A stretch of DNA of 40,273 bases, taken from contig NZ_NGFN01000009.1 of the NCBI RefSeq assembly GCF_002148965.1, positions 97 to 40,369 on the forward strand, given 5' to 3'. This stretch comes from Streptomyces swartbergensis (GTDB lineage: Bacteria; Actinomycetota; Actinomycetes; Streptomycetales; Streptomycetaceae). Position 1 is the first letter of the stretch; each line of letters opens with the position of its first letter. This document shows, piece after piece, positions 1-8,081 of this stretch. The position numbers were made by a program, and so were the translations under genes. The notes beneath the pieces are model-generated. The model searched no databases and was not told the DNA's origin. It saw only the letters and a list, made by a program, of their open reading frames with translations.

Positions 1-1651
1 CGTTGGCGATGAGGAGTTCGGAGTTCTGCCAGCCGTCGGGGACGGTGACGGGGACGGGGAGGCCCGTGAAGTTGGCCAGGACGAGGAGTTCGGTGGTGGC
101 GGTGGAGCGGGTGAAGGCGTAGACCTGCTCGTCGTCGGGGAGCAGCATCCGGAAGTCGCCGTCGACGAGGGCGGGTTCGGTGTGGCGCAGGGCGATCAGA
201 CGCCGGTAGTGGTGGAAGACGGAGTCGGGGTCGGCGAGCTGCGCCTCGGCGTTGACGCGGGTGTGGTCGGGGTTGACCGCGATCCAGGGCCGGCCGGCGG
301 TGAACCCGGCGTGGTCGGTGGTGTCCCACTGCATCGGCGTACGGGCGTTGTCGCGGCCGCGGGAGCGCAGCCCGGCCAGGATCCGGTCCTCGTGCACGCC
401 GAGGGCGCGCTGTTCGCGGTAGTGGTTGAGCGACTCGATGTCGCGGAAGTCGTCTATCGACGCGAACGGGGCGTTGGCCATGCCCAGTTCCTCGCCCTGG
501 TAGACGTACGGGGTGCCGCGGTGCAAGTGGAGGACGGTGGCCAGCATGGTCGCCGAGCGCGTGCGCAGGACGGGGTCGCTGTCGTCGCCGAAGCGGGAGA
601 CGATCCGCGGCTGGTCGTGGTTGTTCCAGTACAGGCTGTTCCAGCCGCTCTCGGCCAGGCCCATCTGCCAGCGGCCGAGGCTGGCCTTGAGGTCGGTGAG
701 CTTCAGCGGGCGGGCGTCGAACTTGCTGGGCCCGTGGTCCAGGGCGACGTGCTCGAACTGGAAGACCATGTCCAGCTCGCGCCGCGCCGGGTCGGTGAAG
801 AGCTTGGCCTCGTCGATGGTGACGCCGGGCATCTCGCCGACGGTCAGGAGCCTGCGCGGGTGGCCGGCGAACACCTCGCGGTGCATTTCGGCGAGGTACT
901 CGTGGATGCGTGGCCCGCAGACGTAGAAGGGCGTGCCGTCGCCGTAGCGGCCGCCGTCGGGCACGATCCCGTCGGGCAGGGCCGGGTCCTTGGAGATGAG
1001 GTTGATGACGTCCATGCGGAAGCCGTCCACACCCCGCTCCAGCCACCAGCGCATCATGGCGTGCACGGCCTGCCGTACCTCGGGGTTGTCCCAGTTCAGG
1101 TCGGGCTGCTTGCGGGAGAAGGTGTGCAGGTAGTACTCGCCGCTCGCCTCGTCGAACGTCCAGGCCGGGCCGGAGAACCACGACCCCCAGTTGTTCGGCT
1201 CCGCACCCGGCGTGCCCGGCTGCATGCCCTCGCGCGCCGGACGCCAGATGTACCAGTCGCGCCGCGGGCCGTCCGGGCCGCCGTCGCGGGAGGCGGTGAA
1301 CCAGGCGTGCTCGTCGGAGGTGTGGTTCACGACCAGGTCCATGACCAGCTTCATGCCGCGCTCGTGGACCCCCGCCAGCAGCCGGTCGAAGTCGGCCAGC
1401 GTCCCGAACAGCGGGTCGATGCCCTGGAAGTCGCTGATGTCGTAGCCGTTGTCGTCGTGGGGGGAGGGGTAGACCGGCGACAGCCACAGCACGTCCACGC
1501 CGAGCTGGGCGAGGTAGTCCAGACGCCCGGTGATCCCCTGCAGGTCGCCGATGCCGTCCGCGTTCGAGTCGGCGAAGGAGCGCGGGTAGATCTGGTAGAC
1601 CACCGCGTCCTTCCACCAGGCGGCGGTGTCGGCGGGCGTGTTCAGGGGCAC
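1..1651 (-). CDS. Alpha-glucosidase / oligo-1,6-glucosidase, GH13 (3' end beyond window)
   Basis: The minus-strand frame is open from a GTG at 1651 to the window edge, about 550 codons; the family is usually 540-570 aa, so only a few C-terminal residues are missing. The N-terminus reads WWKDAVVYQIYPRSF, typical of oligo-1,6-glucosidase and trehalose-6-phosphate hydrolase-like GH13 enzymes. GH13 landmarks appear in order: DLVVNH, GFRMDVI with the nucleophile Asp214, VGEMPG with the acid/base Glu273, and NNHDQPR with Asp346. There is no obvious signal peptide, so it is probably a cytoplasmic enzyme hydrolysing imported malto- or isomalto-oligosaccharides. A GAGG lies about 8 nt before the GTG. 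The ROK repressor upstream is on the same strand and may regulate it. The exact substrate cannot be read from sequence. Confidence 0.93.
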   Translation of the reverse strand, partial: MPLNTPADTAAWWKDAVVYQIYPRSFADSNADGIGDLQGITGRLDYLAQLGVDVLWLSPVYPSPHDDNGYDISDFQGIDPLFGTLADFDRLLAGVHERGMKLVMDLVVNHTSDEHAWFTASRDGGPDGPRRDWYIWRPAREGMQPGTPGAEPNNWGSWFSGPAWTFDEASGEYYLHTFSRKQPDLNWDNPEVRQAVHAMMRWWLERGVDGFRMDVINLISKDPALPDGIVPDGGRYGDGTPFYVCGPRIHEYLAEMHREVFAGHPRRLLTVGEMPGVTIDEAKLFTDPARRELDMVFQFEHVALDHGPSKFDARPLKLTDLKASLGRWQMGLAESGWNSLYWNNHDQPRIVSRFGDDSDPVLRTRSATMLATVLHLHRGTPYVYQGEELGMANAPFASIDDFRDIESLNHYREQRALGVHEDRILAGLRSRGRDNARTPMQWDTTDHAGFTAGRPWIAVNPDHTRVNAEAQLADPDSVFHHYRRLIALRHTEPALVDGDFRMLLPDDEQVYAFTRSTATTELLVLANFTGLPVPVTVPDGWQNSELLIAN

Positions 1652-1752
1652 GGTTGAACCTCGTGTCGGGGGGAGGGCGAGCGGGAGCGGGGATGGCCGG
1701 GTGGTGGTCGGTCGAGTGGCTGTCAGCCGGGTGATGACCAGTCGGGCGGTCG

Positions 1753-2937
1753 TCAGGAGATGGCGGCGCCGACGGCCTCGCGAATGACGAGGCAGGCCGC
1801 GCCCCGCGCCCACAGGTCGTGGGTGACGGGGTCGATGTGGATCTGGCAGTCGCGCGCCGCGTCGGAGAACGCGTGCGCATCGAGCGCCTGCTGCATGGCC
1901 GGGCCGAACAGGTCGTGGGCCACGGCCCCTTCCCCAGCGATGATGATCTTCTGCAGGTTGAGCAGGTTGCACAGCCCCGCCAGGCCCCGTCCGAGCGCGG
2001 CGCCGACCTCGGCGAAGGCGGCGCGGGCCACGGTGCGGGCGGCGGAGTGCTCGCCGCGGGCGAGGGCGATGGCGTCCGCGATGGTGGTGCAGTCGGTGAT
2101 GCCGCCGTCCTGGATGTGCCGCAGTACGGCACGGTCGCCGGCCAGCGCTTCCAGGCAGCCCCGGCGTCCGCAGCTGCACATCGGGCCGGCGGGGTCCAGC
2201 GGCAGGTGGCCGAGTTCGCCCGCCATGCCGCTGGTGCCCGCATACAGGCTGCCGCCCAGCTGCAGACCGCAGCCGATGCCGGGCCCGACGGTGACGACGG
2301 CGAAGGAGTCCACGTCCCGGCCCGCACCGAACCAACGCTCGGCGACAACCAGGGTGTTGACGTCGTTGTTGACGGTGACCATGAGGCCCGTCGCCGCCGC
2401 CAGGGGCCCCGCGACGTCAACCTTCGTCCAGCCCAGCAGGGCGGAGTAACGGCAGACACCGGCGGCGGGATCGACGTGACCGCTGACTCCCACCCCGACC
2501 CCCAGGACCCGGTCCGCCGCCTGCGGGGCCTCTTCCAGCAGGCCCGAGGTCAGGGCCGCGGCGGCGGACAGCGCGGTCTCGGGGCGGCAGTCGGCGATCG
2601 GCTGCTCGGCCCTGGCCAGCACATTGGCCGCCATGTCGGTGACCACACCGGACACCTGCCCGGGCCCGATCTTCATGCCCACCACGACGTGCTTGTCGGG
2701 GTTGACGTGCAGCAGCTTCTGCGGCCGGCCCCGCCCCTGCGGCACGGCGTCCGTCTCGCGCAGGTAGTCGTGCTCCAGCAGCGGGGGCAGCATGCGCGTG
2801 ACGCTGGAGGGCACCAGGCCCAGCCGCTGGGCGAGCTGGGTGCGCGAGAGCGGGCCGACGGTGAGCACGGTGGCGAAGATCTCCGCGCGGGTCTGCTCAC
2901 TGACGAGGTCCGAGAAGGGAATCGGGGCGGGGCTCAT
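1753..2937 (-). CDS. ROK-family transcriptional repressor
   Basis: 394 aa. A winged helix-turn-helix (about residues 15-70, with LSRTQLAQRLGLVPSSVTR) is followed by a ROK sugar-kinase-like domain. That domain carries the zinc motif: His near 245 in GELGH, then CSCGRRGC at 254-261 followed by LEALAG. The ATG at 2937 was chosen because GGAGG lies 8 nt upstream; a longer frame opening at 3006 has no such site. ROK repressors (NagC/Mlc/XylR type) bind DNA at the N-terminus and a sugar at the C-terminus. It lies just upstream of, and on the same strand as, the alpha-glucosidase, so local control of alpha-glucoside use is a reasonable inference. The ligand is unknown. Confidence 0.92.
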   Translation of the reverse strand: MSPAPIPFSDLVSEQTRAEIFATVLTVGPLSRTQLAQRLGLVPSSVTRMLPPLLEHDYLRETDAVPQGRGRPQKLLHVNPDKHVVVGMKIGPGQVSGVVTDMAANVLARAEQPIADCRPETALSAAAALTSGLLEEAPQAADRVLGVGVGVSGHVDPAAGVCRYSALLGWTKVDVAGPLAAATGLMVTVNNDVNTLVVAERWFGAGRDVDSFAVVTVGPGIGCGLQLGGSLYAGTSGMAGELGHLPLDPAGPMCSCGRRGCLEALAGDRAVLRHIQDGGITDCTTIADAIALARGEHSAARTVARAAFAEVGAALGRGLAGLCNLLNLQKIIIAGEGAVAHDLFGPAMQQALDAHAFSDAARDCQIHIDPVTHDLWARGAACLVIREAVGAAIS

Positions 2938-3057
2938 CCCTGGTGCCTCCAGCGTGAGTGCGGTGACGTCAGTCGGTTGCGACGTCGCACCATGAAGTGG
3001 CTCCATCCGTCGTGAGCAGGGTCGGTGCGGCTCGACCGGTTACCTGCGGATGACGGG

Positions 3058-3086
3058 AGTGTGTCCCGTGTTTTTTCGTGCGTCAA
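3058..3086 (-). promoter_or_regulatory. Candidate promoter of the ROK gene
   Basis: On the minus strand, TTGACG (3086-3081), a 17-bp spacer and CACACT (3063-3058) form a plausible sigma-70-type promoter about 120 bp upstream of the ROK start. It lies beside an unusually A/T-rich patch (3071-3098). The -10 is weak, as often in streptomycetes. Confidence 0.45.
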
Positions 3087-3319
3087 GAAAGAAAAAACCG
3101 GGTTTACGCAACCGTGACGTGGGCTCGCGCCGTTACGGTGCGCTCGTCAGGGCTGGGTTGGGGCCCGCTGATGGGTCAAGTGGCGACAGATCCGGCCCAT
3201 TTCGTTGACTAGATGAAGAAAATCGGCTGGTTGGATCCGGTCATCCAGCCATCCCGTGTCGCACGCCTTCCGCTGCGCTTGGCCACAGCGCTCCTCATGC
3301 ATTCGGTGGCTGGGGATGA

Positions 3320-3826
3320 TGGGCTGACCGTCCTCGATCAGGTGGCACAGGCGGCCCAGCAGTACGCTTCACTACCGACGGTCACACCGAGCACCCGTAC
3401 GCGGACCGGCTGCTCGCGGGGATTAAACGCCTGGACCGGCACCCAGCGGTCCGGGGGGGGACCCGTGTGTGGGCCAACTACCTCCAGGACGCCGATCTGT
3501 TCACCGAGCCACGGCCCGTACAGTTCGGCGAACTCGCCACCATGACTGTGGACCGGGGAATCGACGACCGGTGGTGGGGGCCGGCTCCGTCCGGCGCCGC
3601 ACCGGCGGACGACCAGGGCCCGTCCGCCGGGGGACAGGAAAGCCTGGACACCGTGCTAGCCGCTGCGGACGCGGACACCCAGGATCTTCTCAGTCTGCTC
3701 CAGGACGGGGACAGTGATGGCGACGCCGGCGCTCCCCGACGAAGAAGCCCCGGAAACAAGGCCAGGTCCGCAGGGCGACGGACGTCCCGTCGGGGAGGAA
3801 CGAACAGCGCGAGGCGAGGCCAGTGA
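3320..3826 (+). pseudogene. Remnant of a short-pAgo partner protein (APAZ-like C-terminus)
   Basis: The frame is open from 3320, after a stop at 3317-3319, to a TGA at 3824-3826. It has no convincing start at its left end. The coherent part begins near 3362 and includes HTEHPYADRLLAGIKRL, VWANYLQDADLF and TVDRGIDDRWWGPAP, then a low-complexity Asp/Arg-rich tail. Its stop overlaps the ATG of the Argonaute-like gene (TGATG), the arrangement of a two-gene short-pAgo operon. In such operons the upstream gene encodes an effector (SIR2, TIR or nuclease) fused to an APAZ domain. I infer that this is the C-terminal end of such a partner with the effector part lost; another frame (3213-3360) may hold more of it. 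A run of eight G at 3453-3460 is a possible indel hotspot. Assignment as APAZ rests on context and recalled family resemblance. Confidence 0.45.
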
Positions 3827-5009
3827 TGTACTCCGTGATCCTTGATGAACCCGAGCTGGAATTCGGCGGCGCGGCCCGGCACATCGATCCGAGGTTCGGC
3901 ATCACGAACTACGGTCCCGCCGATCTTGGCGCGGCTGATGCTCCCCGAGCAATCCGTGTCGGCCTGGTCGGCCCGGCGGACCAACTCGAGGGGTTGCGCC
4001 GGTGGCTGGAGCGCTGCCGGGAGCCGATCGCGGCCAAGGACGAGCAGTACCCGCATCTGTTCCCGGAATTCCCCGGATGTGACACCGACCGCGGTCTGCA
4101 CACCACCCTGGTCTTCAGCGACCGGAACACACGCGCGATCAGTAGCCGGGACCTCCGCGCCATTGAAACCGCCGACGGCCCGGCTGCTCTGACCACGGCC
4201 GTGAGCGTCTACGCGGAAGAGATCAGGGCACTGGCCGACGAGAACCGGGTCGATGTCCTCCTCGTCGCCAGACCTGAGCAACTCGTCGAGACGGTCGGCC
4301 GGTCATCCGGTCATCCGGACGCATCCGGTGATCCTTCGGAGAACGCCCCTGACGATCCGCCGCTGGGCCAGTTCGCCAACTTCCACGACCTGCTCAAAGC
4401 CCGGCTGCTGAACCTGCGCCAGCCCATCCAGATCATCCGGCGCAGCACCTGGGACGAAGCTACCCGCCCGCCCGAGGGCCACAGCCGACAGGACGAGGCC
4501 AGCCGCGCCTGGAACCTCCACGTCGCCCTCTACTACAAGGCCGGCGGCGTCCCCTGGCGCCTCCTGCGCAGCCCCACCGATCTCACCACCTGCTACGTCG
4601 GCATCGCGTTCTACCGCAGCGACGACGGAAACGCCCTGAACACCTCGGTCGCCCAGGTCTTCAACGAACGCGGGGACGGAGTGATCGTGCGCGGAGGACC
4701 GGCACGGATCAGCCGCACCGACCGCCAGCCACCACCTGGCGCGCGCCGACGCGCACGCCCTCCTGCTCCAGGCACTGGACGCCTACCGGCGCGAACACCA
4801 CACCGCGCCCGCCCGCATCGTGCTCCACAAGACCTCATCCTTCACCGGCGAGGAGACAGACGGCTTCCAGGACGCCGCGGACGAACGGTTCATCGACACG
4901 CTGGAGATGAGCTGGGTCACCAGCAGCGAAGGAGCCGCCACCTTCCGCCCCCGGCGACGCGCCGCCCCTGCGCGGCACCCTCGCGGTCCTCGGCGGCGCC
5001 GAACGGCCC
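3826..5009 (+). pseudogene. Short prokaryotic Argonaute (MID-PIWI), frameshifted and 3'-truncated
   Basis: From the ATG at 3826 the translation starts MYSVILDEPELEFGG, with HIDPRFGITNYGPADL, RAIRVGLVGP and LFPEFPGCDTDRGLHT, the N-terminal pattern of short prokaryotic Argonautes. The PIWI region follows: NFHDLLKARLLNLRQPIQII, LHVALYYKAGGVPWRLL, CYVGIAFYRS and VAQVFNERGDGVIVRGGPA. The frame then breaks near 4730 but resumes in +2 with HHLARADAHALLLQALDAY and RIVLHKTSSFTGEE. It breaks again at the CCCCC near 4948-4952 and resumes in the third frame with GDAPPLRGTLAVLGGAERP up to about 5009, where homology stops. About 394 codons remain, so the last 80-100 residues of PIWI are missing. Short pAgos normally lack nuclease activity and signal infection to the effector partner; this copy is probably dead. 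Confidence 0.75.
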
Positions 5010-5805
5010 TGTTCTGCACGAAGTATTCGGACATGATGTCCACAGTTCGGGCAACCGGACCGCCCCTGCAGCCCGGCGTGCCACAGCCACGCTGACCGGA
5101 GACCGGGTTCTCGCAGCCGTCGCAGAAGCTGAGTACGACGGCGCCGCTGGCCGGCTGAGCCCGGTAGCACTGACTGAACCAGTGCTTCACCCACGGCTGC
5201 CCGTTGGCGTCCTTGGCGGGGAAGGCCCGTAGTAGACCCAAAAGGTCGATGTCGGAGGCGACCGCGTGCTTCGTCAGAAAGCCCCGGAGCTGAACGTAGT
5301 TGTTCTGGACCTCCTGTTCGGTTTCCCCGTTACGGTCGGCCACGGTGATCATCAGCTCGTAGCACCGGTTCTCGACCAGCTCCGCTTCGGGGTCCTTGGA
5401 CAGCAGGAGCCGCGCGGCTTGTTCGGCAAAGGCCGACGGTCGACCGCTCTCGATCAGAAGGAGTCCGGAGTCGCTCTGAGCGACCCACAGAGCAAGTGGC
5501 CATTGCCCGAGAGGCACGCGGCACAAGCGGAAGACATCCGCATGCGAGCGCACCTCGCGGCAGCCGTCCTCCAACGCCCGCCAAAGCAGGCGTGTTACAC
5601 CGGCCTTCCATGCCGGGGGAAAACCCATGGCGTCGCTGGAAGGCTGAGCGGAGCTCCACAGCGCCTTCTGCTGGTTGGCCTGAATCCCCGCCAGACCCGC
5701 TGCCAGCAGTTCGATCGTCATGTAGTCGTCGGCCAGGTCAGGAGACACCTGCTCCAAACGTGACAGCCGTGCCGGATCCCCCGGCAGCGTTGCTTGGGCG
5801 GCCAA
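5010..5805 (-). pseudogene. Unknown cytoplasmic protein with a zinc-ribbon-like motif, 3' end replaced by antisense pAgo
   Basis: The minus-strand frame opens at a TTG (5805) preceded by GAGGGG at a 5-nt spacing. The first ~265 codons read as a normal protein: AARLLLSKDPEAELVENRCY, LTKHAVASDIDLLGLLRAFP and KHWFSQCYRA. A cysteine cluster C-x2-C-x8-C-x4-C follows (CDGCENPVSGQRGCGTPGC). After SEYFVQN the frame runs into the antisense of the pAgo remnant and becomes Arg/Ala-rich until a stop at 4783. The coding part therefore appears cut at about 5010, exactly where pAgo homology ends. I do not recognise the family. A domain from pPIWI_RE-type three-gene defence islands (the domain preceding the REase) is a weak possibility suggested by layout only. 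Confidence 0.5.
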
Positions 5806-5996
5806 GAGAACCCCTCAATGATCACCAAGTGCAACTGAAAGATAGCAGAGGGTAGGCGATGCTCGGTGCCGGGGTTGCGTTGAGTGGAGATCGAACACGC
5901 GTCGAGATGCCCGCAAGGGGTGGAGTCGGGCACCGCGAGGCCGAAGCGTCTCAAATGGTGAGATCCATTTCAAGTGACGCCGGTCACGTGCAAGGT

Positions 5997-6042
5997 GAAC
6001 GCCGCTCAAACGCATATGCAAATGGCGATTTGAGCGGCGGTC
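5997..6042. repeat. Long inverted repeat between pAgo debris and iolC
   Basis: The arms GAACGCCGCTCAAA (5997-6010) and TTTGAGCGGCGGTC (6029-6042) pair at 13 of 14 positions around an 18-nt A/T-richer loop. There is no T tract, so this may be a regulator site, a terminator for debris transcription, or a leftover of a mobile element. It lies about 82 bp upstream of the iolC -35 element. Confidence 0.5.
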
Positions 6043-6123
6043 TACTGGGGAGTCGACGGGCTGGTCGAGAAGTCCTGCGGTGCCCGAGTCGGCGGGTGGG
6101 TGAAACCTCGCTGCAGCAACCTA

Positions 6124-6152
6124 TTGACATGACATTTGCCTGGCGGCATGGT
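6124..6152 (+). promoter_or_regulatory. Promoter of the iolC operon
   Basis: TTGACA (6124-6129), a 17-bp spacer and CATGGT (6147-6152). The -35 is perfect and the -10 weak. The same TTGAC-N17-CAT layout recurs at the other operator-linked promoters of this window, and the operator at 6172 begins 20 bp after the -10. Confidence 0.55.
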
Positions 6153-6171
6153 TCTGGACTTAGAGCCAGTT

Positions 6172-6185
6172 TTAAAGCGCTCTAA
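6172..6185. promoter_or_regulatory. LacI-type operator at the iolC promoter
   Basis: TTAAAGCGCTCTAA is a 14-bp palindrome centred on CG with one imperfect pair. Its left half equals the perfect site TTAAAGCGCTTTAA beside LacI-1 (18480). Its right end, TCTAA, matches the LacI-2-type sites. Placed just downstream of the promoter, it would repress iolC-B-D-A expression in the absence of inducer. Confidence 0.7.
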
Positions 6186-6250
6186 ATCCATCCGTCGCCA
6201 TCTGCGCCGGCCTCCACGACGGGGCTCCGGAGCGAAGGGGAGCCAGCCTG

Positions 6251-7219
6251 ATGTCATTCGAAGTGCTGACCATTGGCCGTGTGGGAGTGGACGTGTATCC
6301 GCTCCAGACGGGTGTGGGGCTGGCGGACGTCACCTCGTTCGGCAAGTACCTGGGTGGCAGCCCCACGAACGTTGCGGTGGCAGCGGCTCGGTACGGCCGT
6401 TCGGCCGCGGTGATCACGAAGACCGGCCGGGACCCGTTCGGGGACTTCGTCCGCAAGGCGCTGGACGGCTACGGCGTGGACTCGCGTTTCGTGGGGACCT
6501 CGGACATCGCGCCGACTCCAGTGACGTTCTGCGAGATCTTCCCGCCGGATGACTTCCCGCTGTACTTCTACCGCCTTCCCAAGGCTCCTGACCTGGACAT
6601 CCAGCCCGACGAACTGGACCTGGCAGCGGTGCGCGAGGCTTCCGTTTTCTGGATGACCGGGACCGGGCTGAGCGAGGAGCCGAGCCGCTCGGCGACGCTT
6701 GCCGGTCTGCAGCACCGGGCCAAGGCGGGGACGACGGTGTTCGACCTGGACTGGCGGCCGATGTTTTGGAAGAGCACAGCCTCGGCCGACCCCGCCGAGG
6801 CGCGGTCGTACTACAGGGAAGCGCTGAGGCACACGACCGTCGCGGTCGGAAACATCGACGAGTGCGAGGTCGCCACCGGTGAGCGCGAGCCGTACGCCGC
6901 CGCGAAGGCGCTCCTCGCGGCTGGTGTGGAGCTGGCCGTGGTCAAGCAGGGCCCCAAAGGCGTCCTGGCCATGGATCGGGACGGCACGGCCACGGAGATC
7001 CCGCCCGTGAGCGTGGACGTCGTGAACGGCCTGGGTGCCGGTGACGCCTTCGGCGGCGCCTTGTGCCACGGGCTGCTGTCCGGCTGGGACACCCGGCGCA
7101 CGGTGTCCTTTGCCAATGCCGCCGGGGCCATCGTGGCCGGCCGACTGGCCTGCTCGGAGGCGATGCCGACCGAGACCGAAGTCAACGCCAAGCTGGACGA
7201 GGTGCCCCGTGCCGTCTGA
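6251..7219 (+). CDS. iolC: 5-dehydro-2-deoxygluconokinase (PfkB family)
   Basis: 322 aa. IolC phosphorylates 5-dehydro-2-deoxy-D-gluconate in the cytoplasm, the step before the aldolase in myo-inositol catabolism. The PfkB/ribokinase fold is shown by the N-terminal VLTIGRVGVDVYP, the glycine-rich YLGGSPTNVAVAAARYG, and the C-terminal anion-hole motif NGLGAGDAFGG, with the catalytic Asp265. The sequence FCEIFPPDDFPLYFYR is characteristic of IolC rather than generic ribokinases. Length is typical. The ATG at 6251 has AAGGGGAG upstream. It is the first gene of the module A operon; its last codons overlap the GTG start of the aldolase gene, implying translational coupling. Confidence 0.95.
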   Translation: MSFEVLTIGRVGVDVYPLQTGVGLADVTSFGKYLGGSPTNVAVAAARYGRSAAVITKTGRDPFGDFVRKALDGYGVDSRFVGTSDIAPTPVTFCEIFPPDDFPLYFYRLPKAPDLDIQPDELDLAAVREASVFWMTGTGLSEEPSRSATLAGLQHRAKAGTTVFDLDWRPMFWKSTASADPAEARSYYREALRHTTVAVGNIDECEVATGEREPYAAAKALLAAGVELAVVKQGPKGVLAMDRDGTATEIPPVSVDVVNGLGAGDAFGGALCHGLLSGWDTRRTVSFANAAGAIVAGRLACSEAMPTETEVNAKLDEVPRAV

Positions 7220-8081
7220 GAAGCTGAGCCGGATCGTGGACGACCGGGTGAAGAACCCCGGTGCCGTCGAGGCGGCCGCCGCCCGCCGTGTGAAGGCGAC
7301 CTCGCTGCTGGGCGAGCACGGCAAGGCGATGATCATCGCCGCCGATCACCCGGCCCGCGGCGCCAACGGTGTCGGCGGCGATCCCAACGCCATGGCCGAC
7401 CGTTTCGAACTCCTGGACCGCATGTGCATCGCCCTGGAGCGGCCGGGTGTGACGGGTGTCCTGGCCACCGCGGACATCCTGGAGGACCTGCTGCTGCTCG
7501 GCGTCCTGGACGGCAAGAGCGTGTTCGGCTCGATGAACCGGGCGGGGCTGGCAGGGTCCGTGTTCGAGATCGACGACCGGTTCACCGGCTATGACGCCGA
7601 GACGATCGCCCAGATGGACTTCGACGGCGGCAAGATGCTCACCCGCATCGCCCTGGGCGACCCGGCCACCCCCTCCGTCCTGGAGAACACGGCCCAGGCC
7701 GTGAACGAGCTCAACGACCGGCAGTTGATCGCGATGGTCGAACCGTTCCTGTCCGTGTGGCAGGACGGCAAGATCCGCAACGACCTGTCGACCGACGCCG
7801 TCATCAAGTCGATCACCATCGCCTCCGGGCTCGGCCGGCGCACCGCCTACACCTGGCTGAAGCTGCCCGTCGTCGAGGACATGGAGCGCGTCCTGGCCTC
7901 CTCGACGCTGCCGGCGCTGCTGCTGGGCGGTGAGGTGAAGGACGCGGATGCGGCGTTCGCGTCGTGGGGCAAGGCGCTCAAGCAGCCCACCGCGCAGGGC
8001 CTGGTCGTCGGCCGCTCCCTGCTCTACCCGTCCAACGGTGATGTGGCCGGCGCGGTGGACAAGGCGGTGAGCTTGCTGTGA
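7209..8081 (+). CDS. (beta/alpha)8 aldolase of the inositol operon (Cgl0159-like; probable IolJ role)
   Basis: 290 aa from a GTG at 7209 that overlaps the end of iolC by 11 nt. Recognisable stretches are GKAMIIAADHPARG, GVTGVLATADILEDLLLLG and SVFGSMNRAGLAGSVFE, then AMVEPFLSVW and LPVVEDMERVLASSTLPALL. These match the actinobacterial DeoC/LacD-like aldolase family found inside iol operons. In this position it most likely cleaves 2-deoxy-5-keto-D-gluconate 6-phosphate to dihydroxyacetone phosphate and malonate semialdehyde, the job done by IolJ in Bacillus. That role is inferred from operon context. No IolJ-type class II aldolase is present in the window. Its stop overlaps the GTG of iolB (GTGA). 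Confidence 0.85.
   Translation: MPSEKLSRIVDDRVKNPGAVEAAAARRVKATSLLGEHGKAMIIAADHPARGANGVGGDPNAMADRFELLDRMCIALERPGVTGVLATADILEDLLLLGVLDGKSVFGSMNRAGLAGSVFEIDDRFTGYDAETIAQMDFDGGKMLTRIALGDPATPSVLENTAQAVNELNDRQLIAMVEPFLSVWQDGKIRNDLSTDAVIKSITIASGLGRRTAYTWLKLPVVEDMERVLASSTLPALLLGGEVKDADAAFASWGKALKQPTAQGLVVGRSLLYPSNGDVAGAVDKAVSLL

Larger units (their letters stand above)
5820..6250. other. Non-coding region upstream of the iolC operon
   Basis: No gene is supported in these ~430 bases; the short frames here have poor codon use. The region holds AAATGG-N6-CCATTT (5953-5970), a long inverted repeat (5997-6042), a TTGACA promoter element (6124-6129) and a LacI-type operator (6172-6185). The iolC start is preceded by AAGGGGAG. 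Confidence 0.6.

Noticed and set aside
182..1657. Plus-strand frame of 491 codons at the window start
   Set aside because: Antisense of the GH13 glucosidase, whose three catalytic residues are in the minus frame.
3826..5009. Catalytically active long Argonaute
   Set aside because: The preserved N-terminus begins with the short-pAgo pattern without PAZ, and the end of PIWI is deleted, so an active slicer is not supported.
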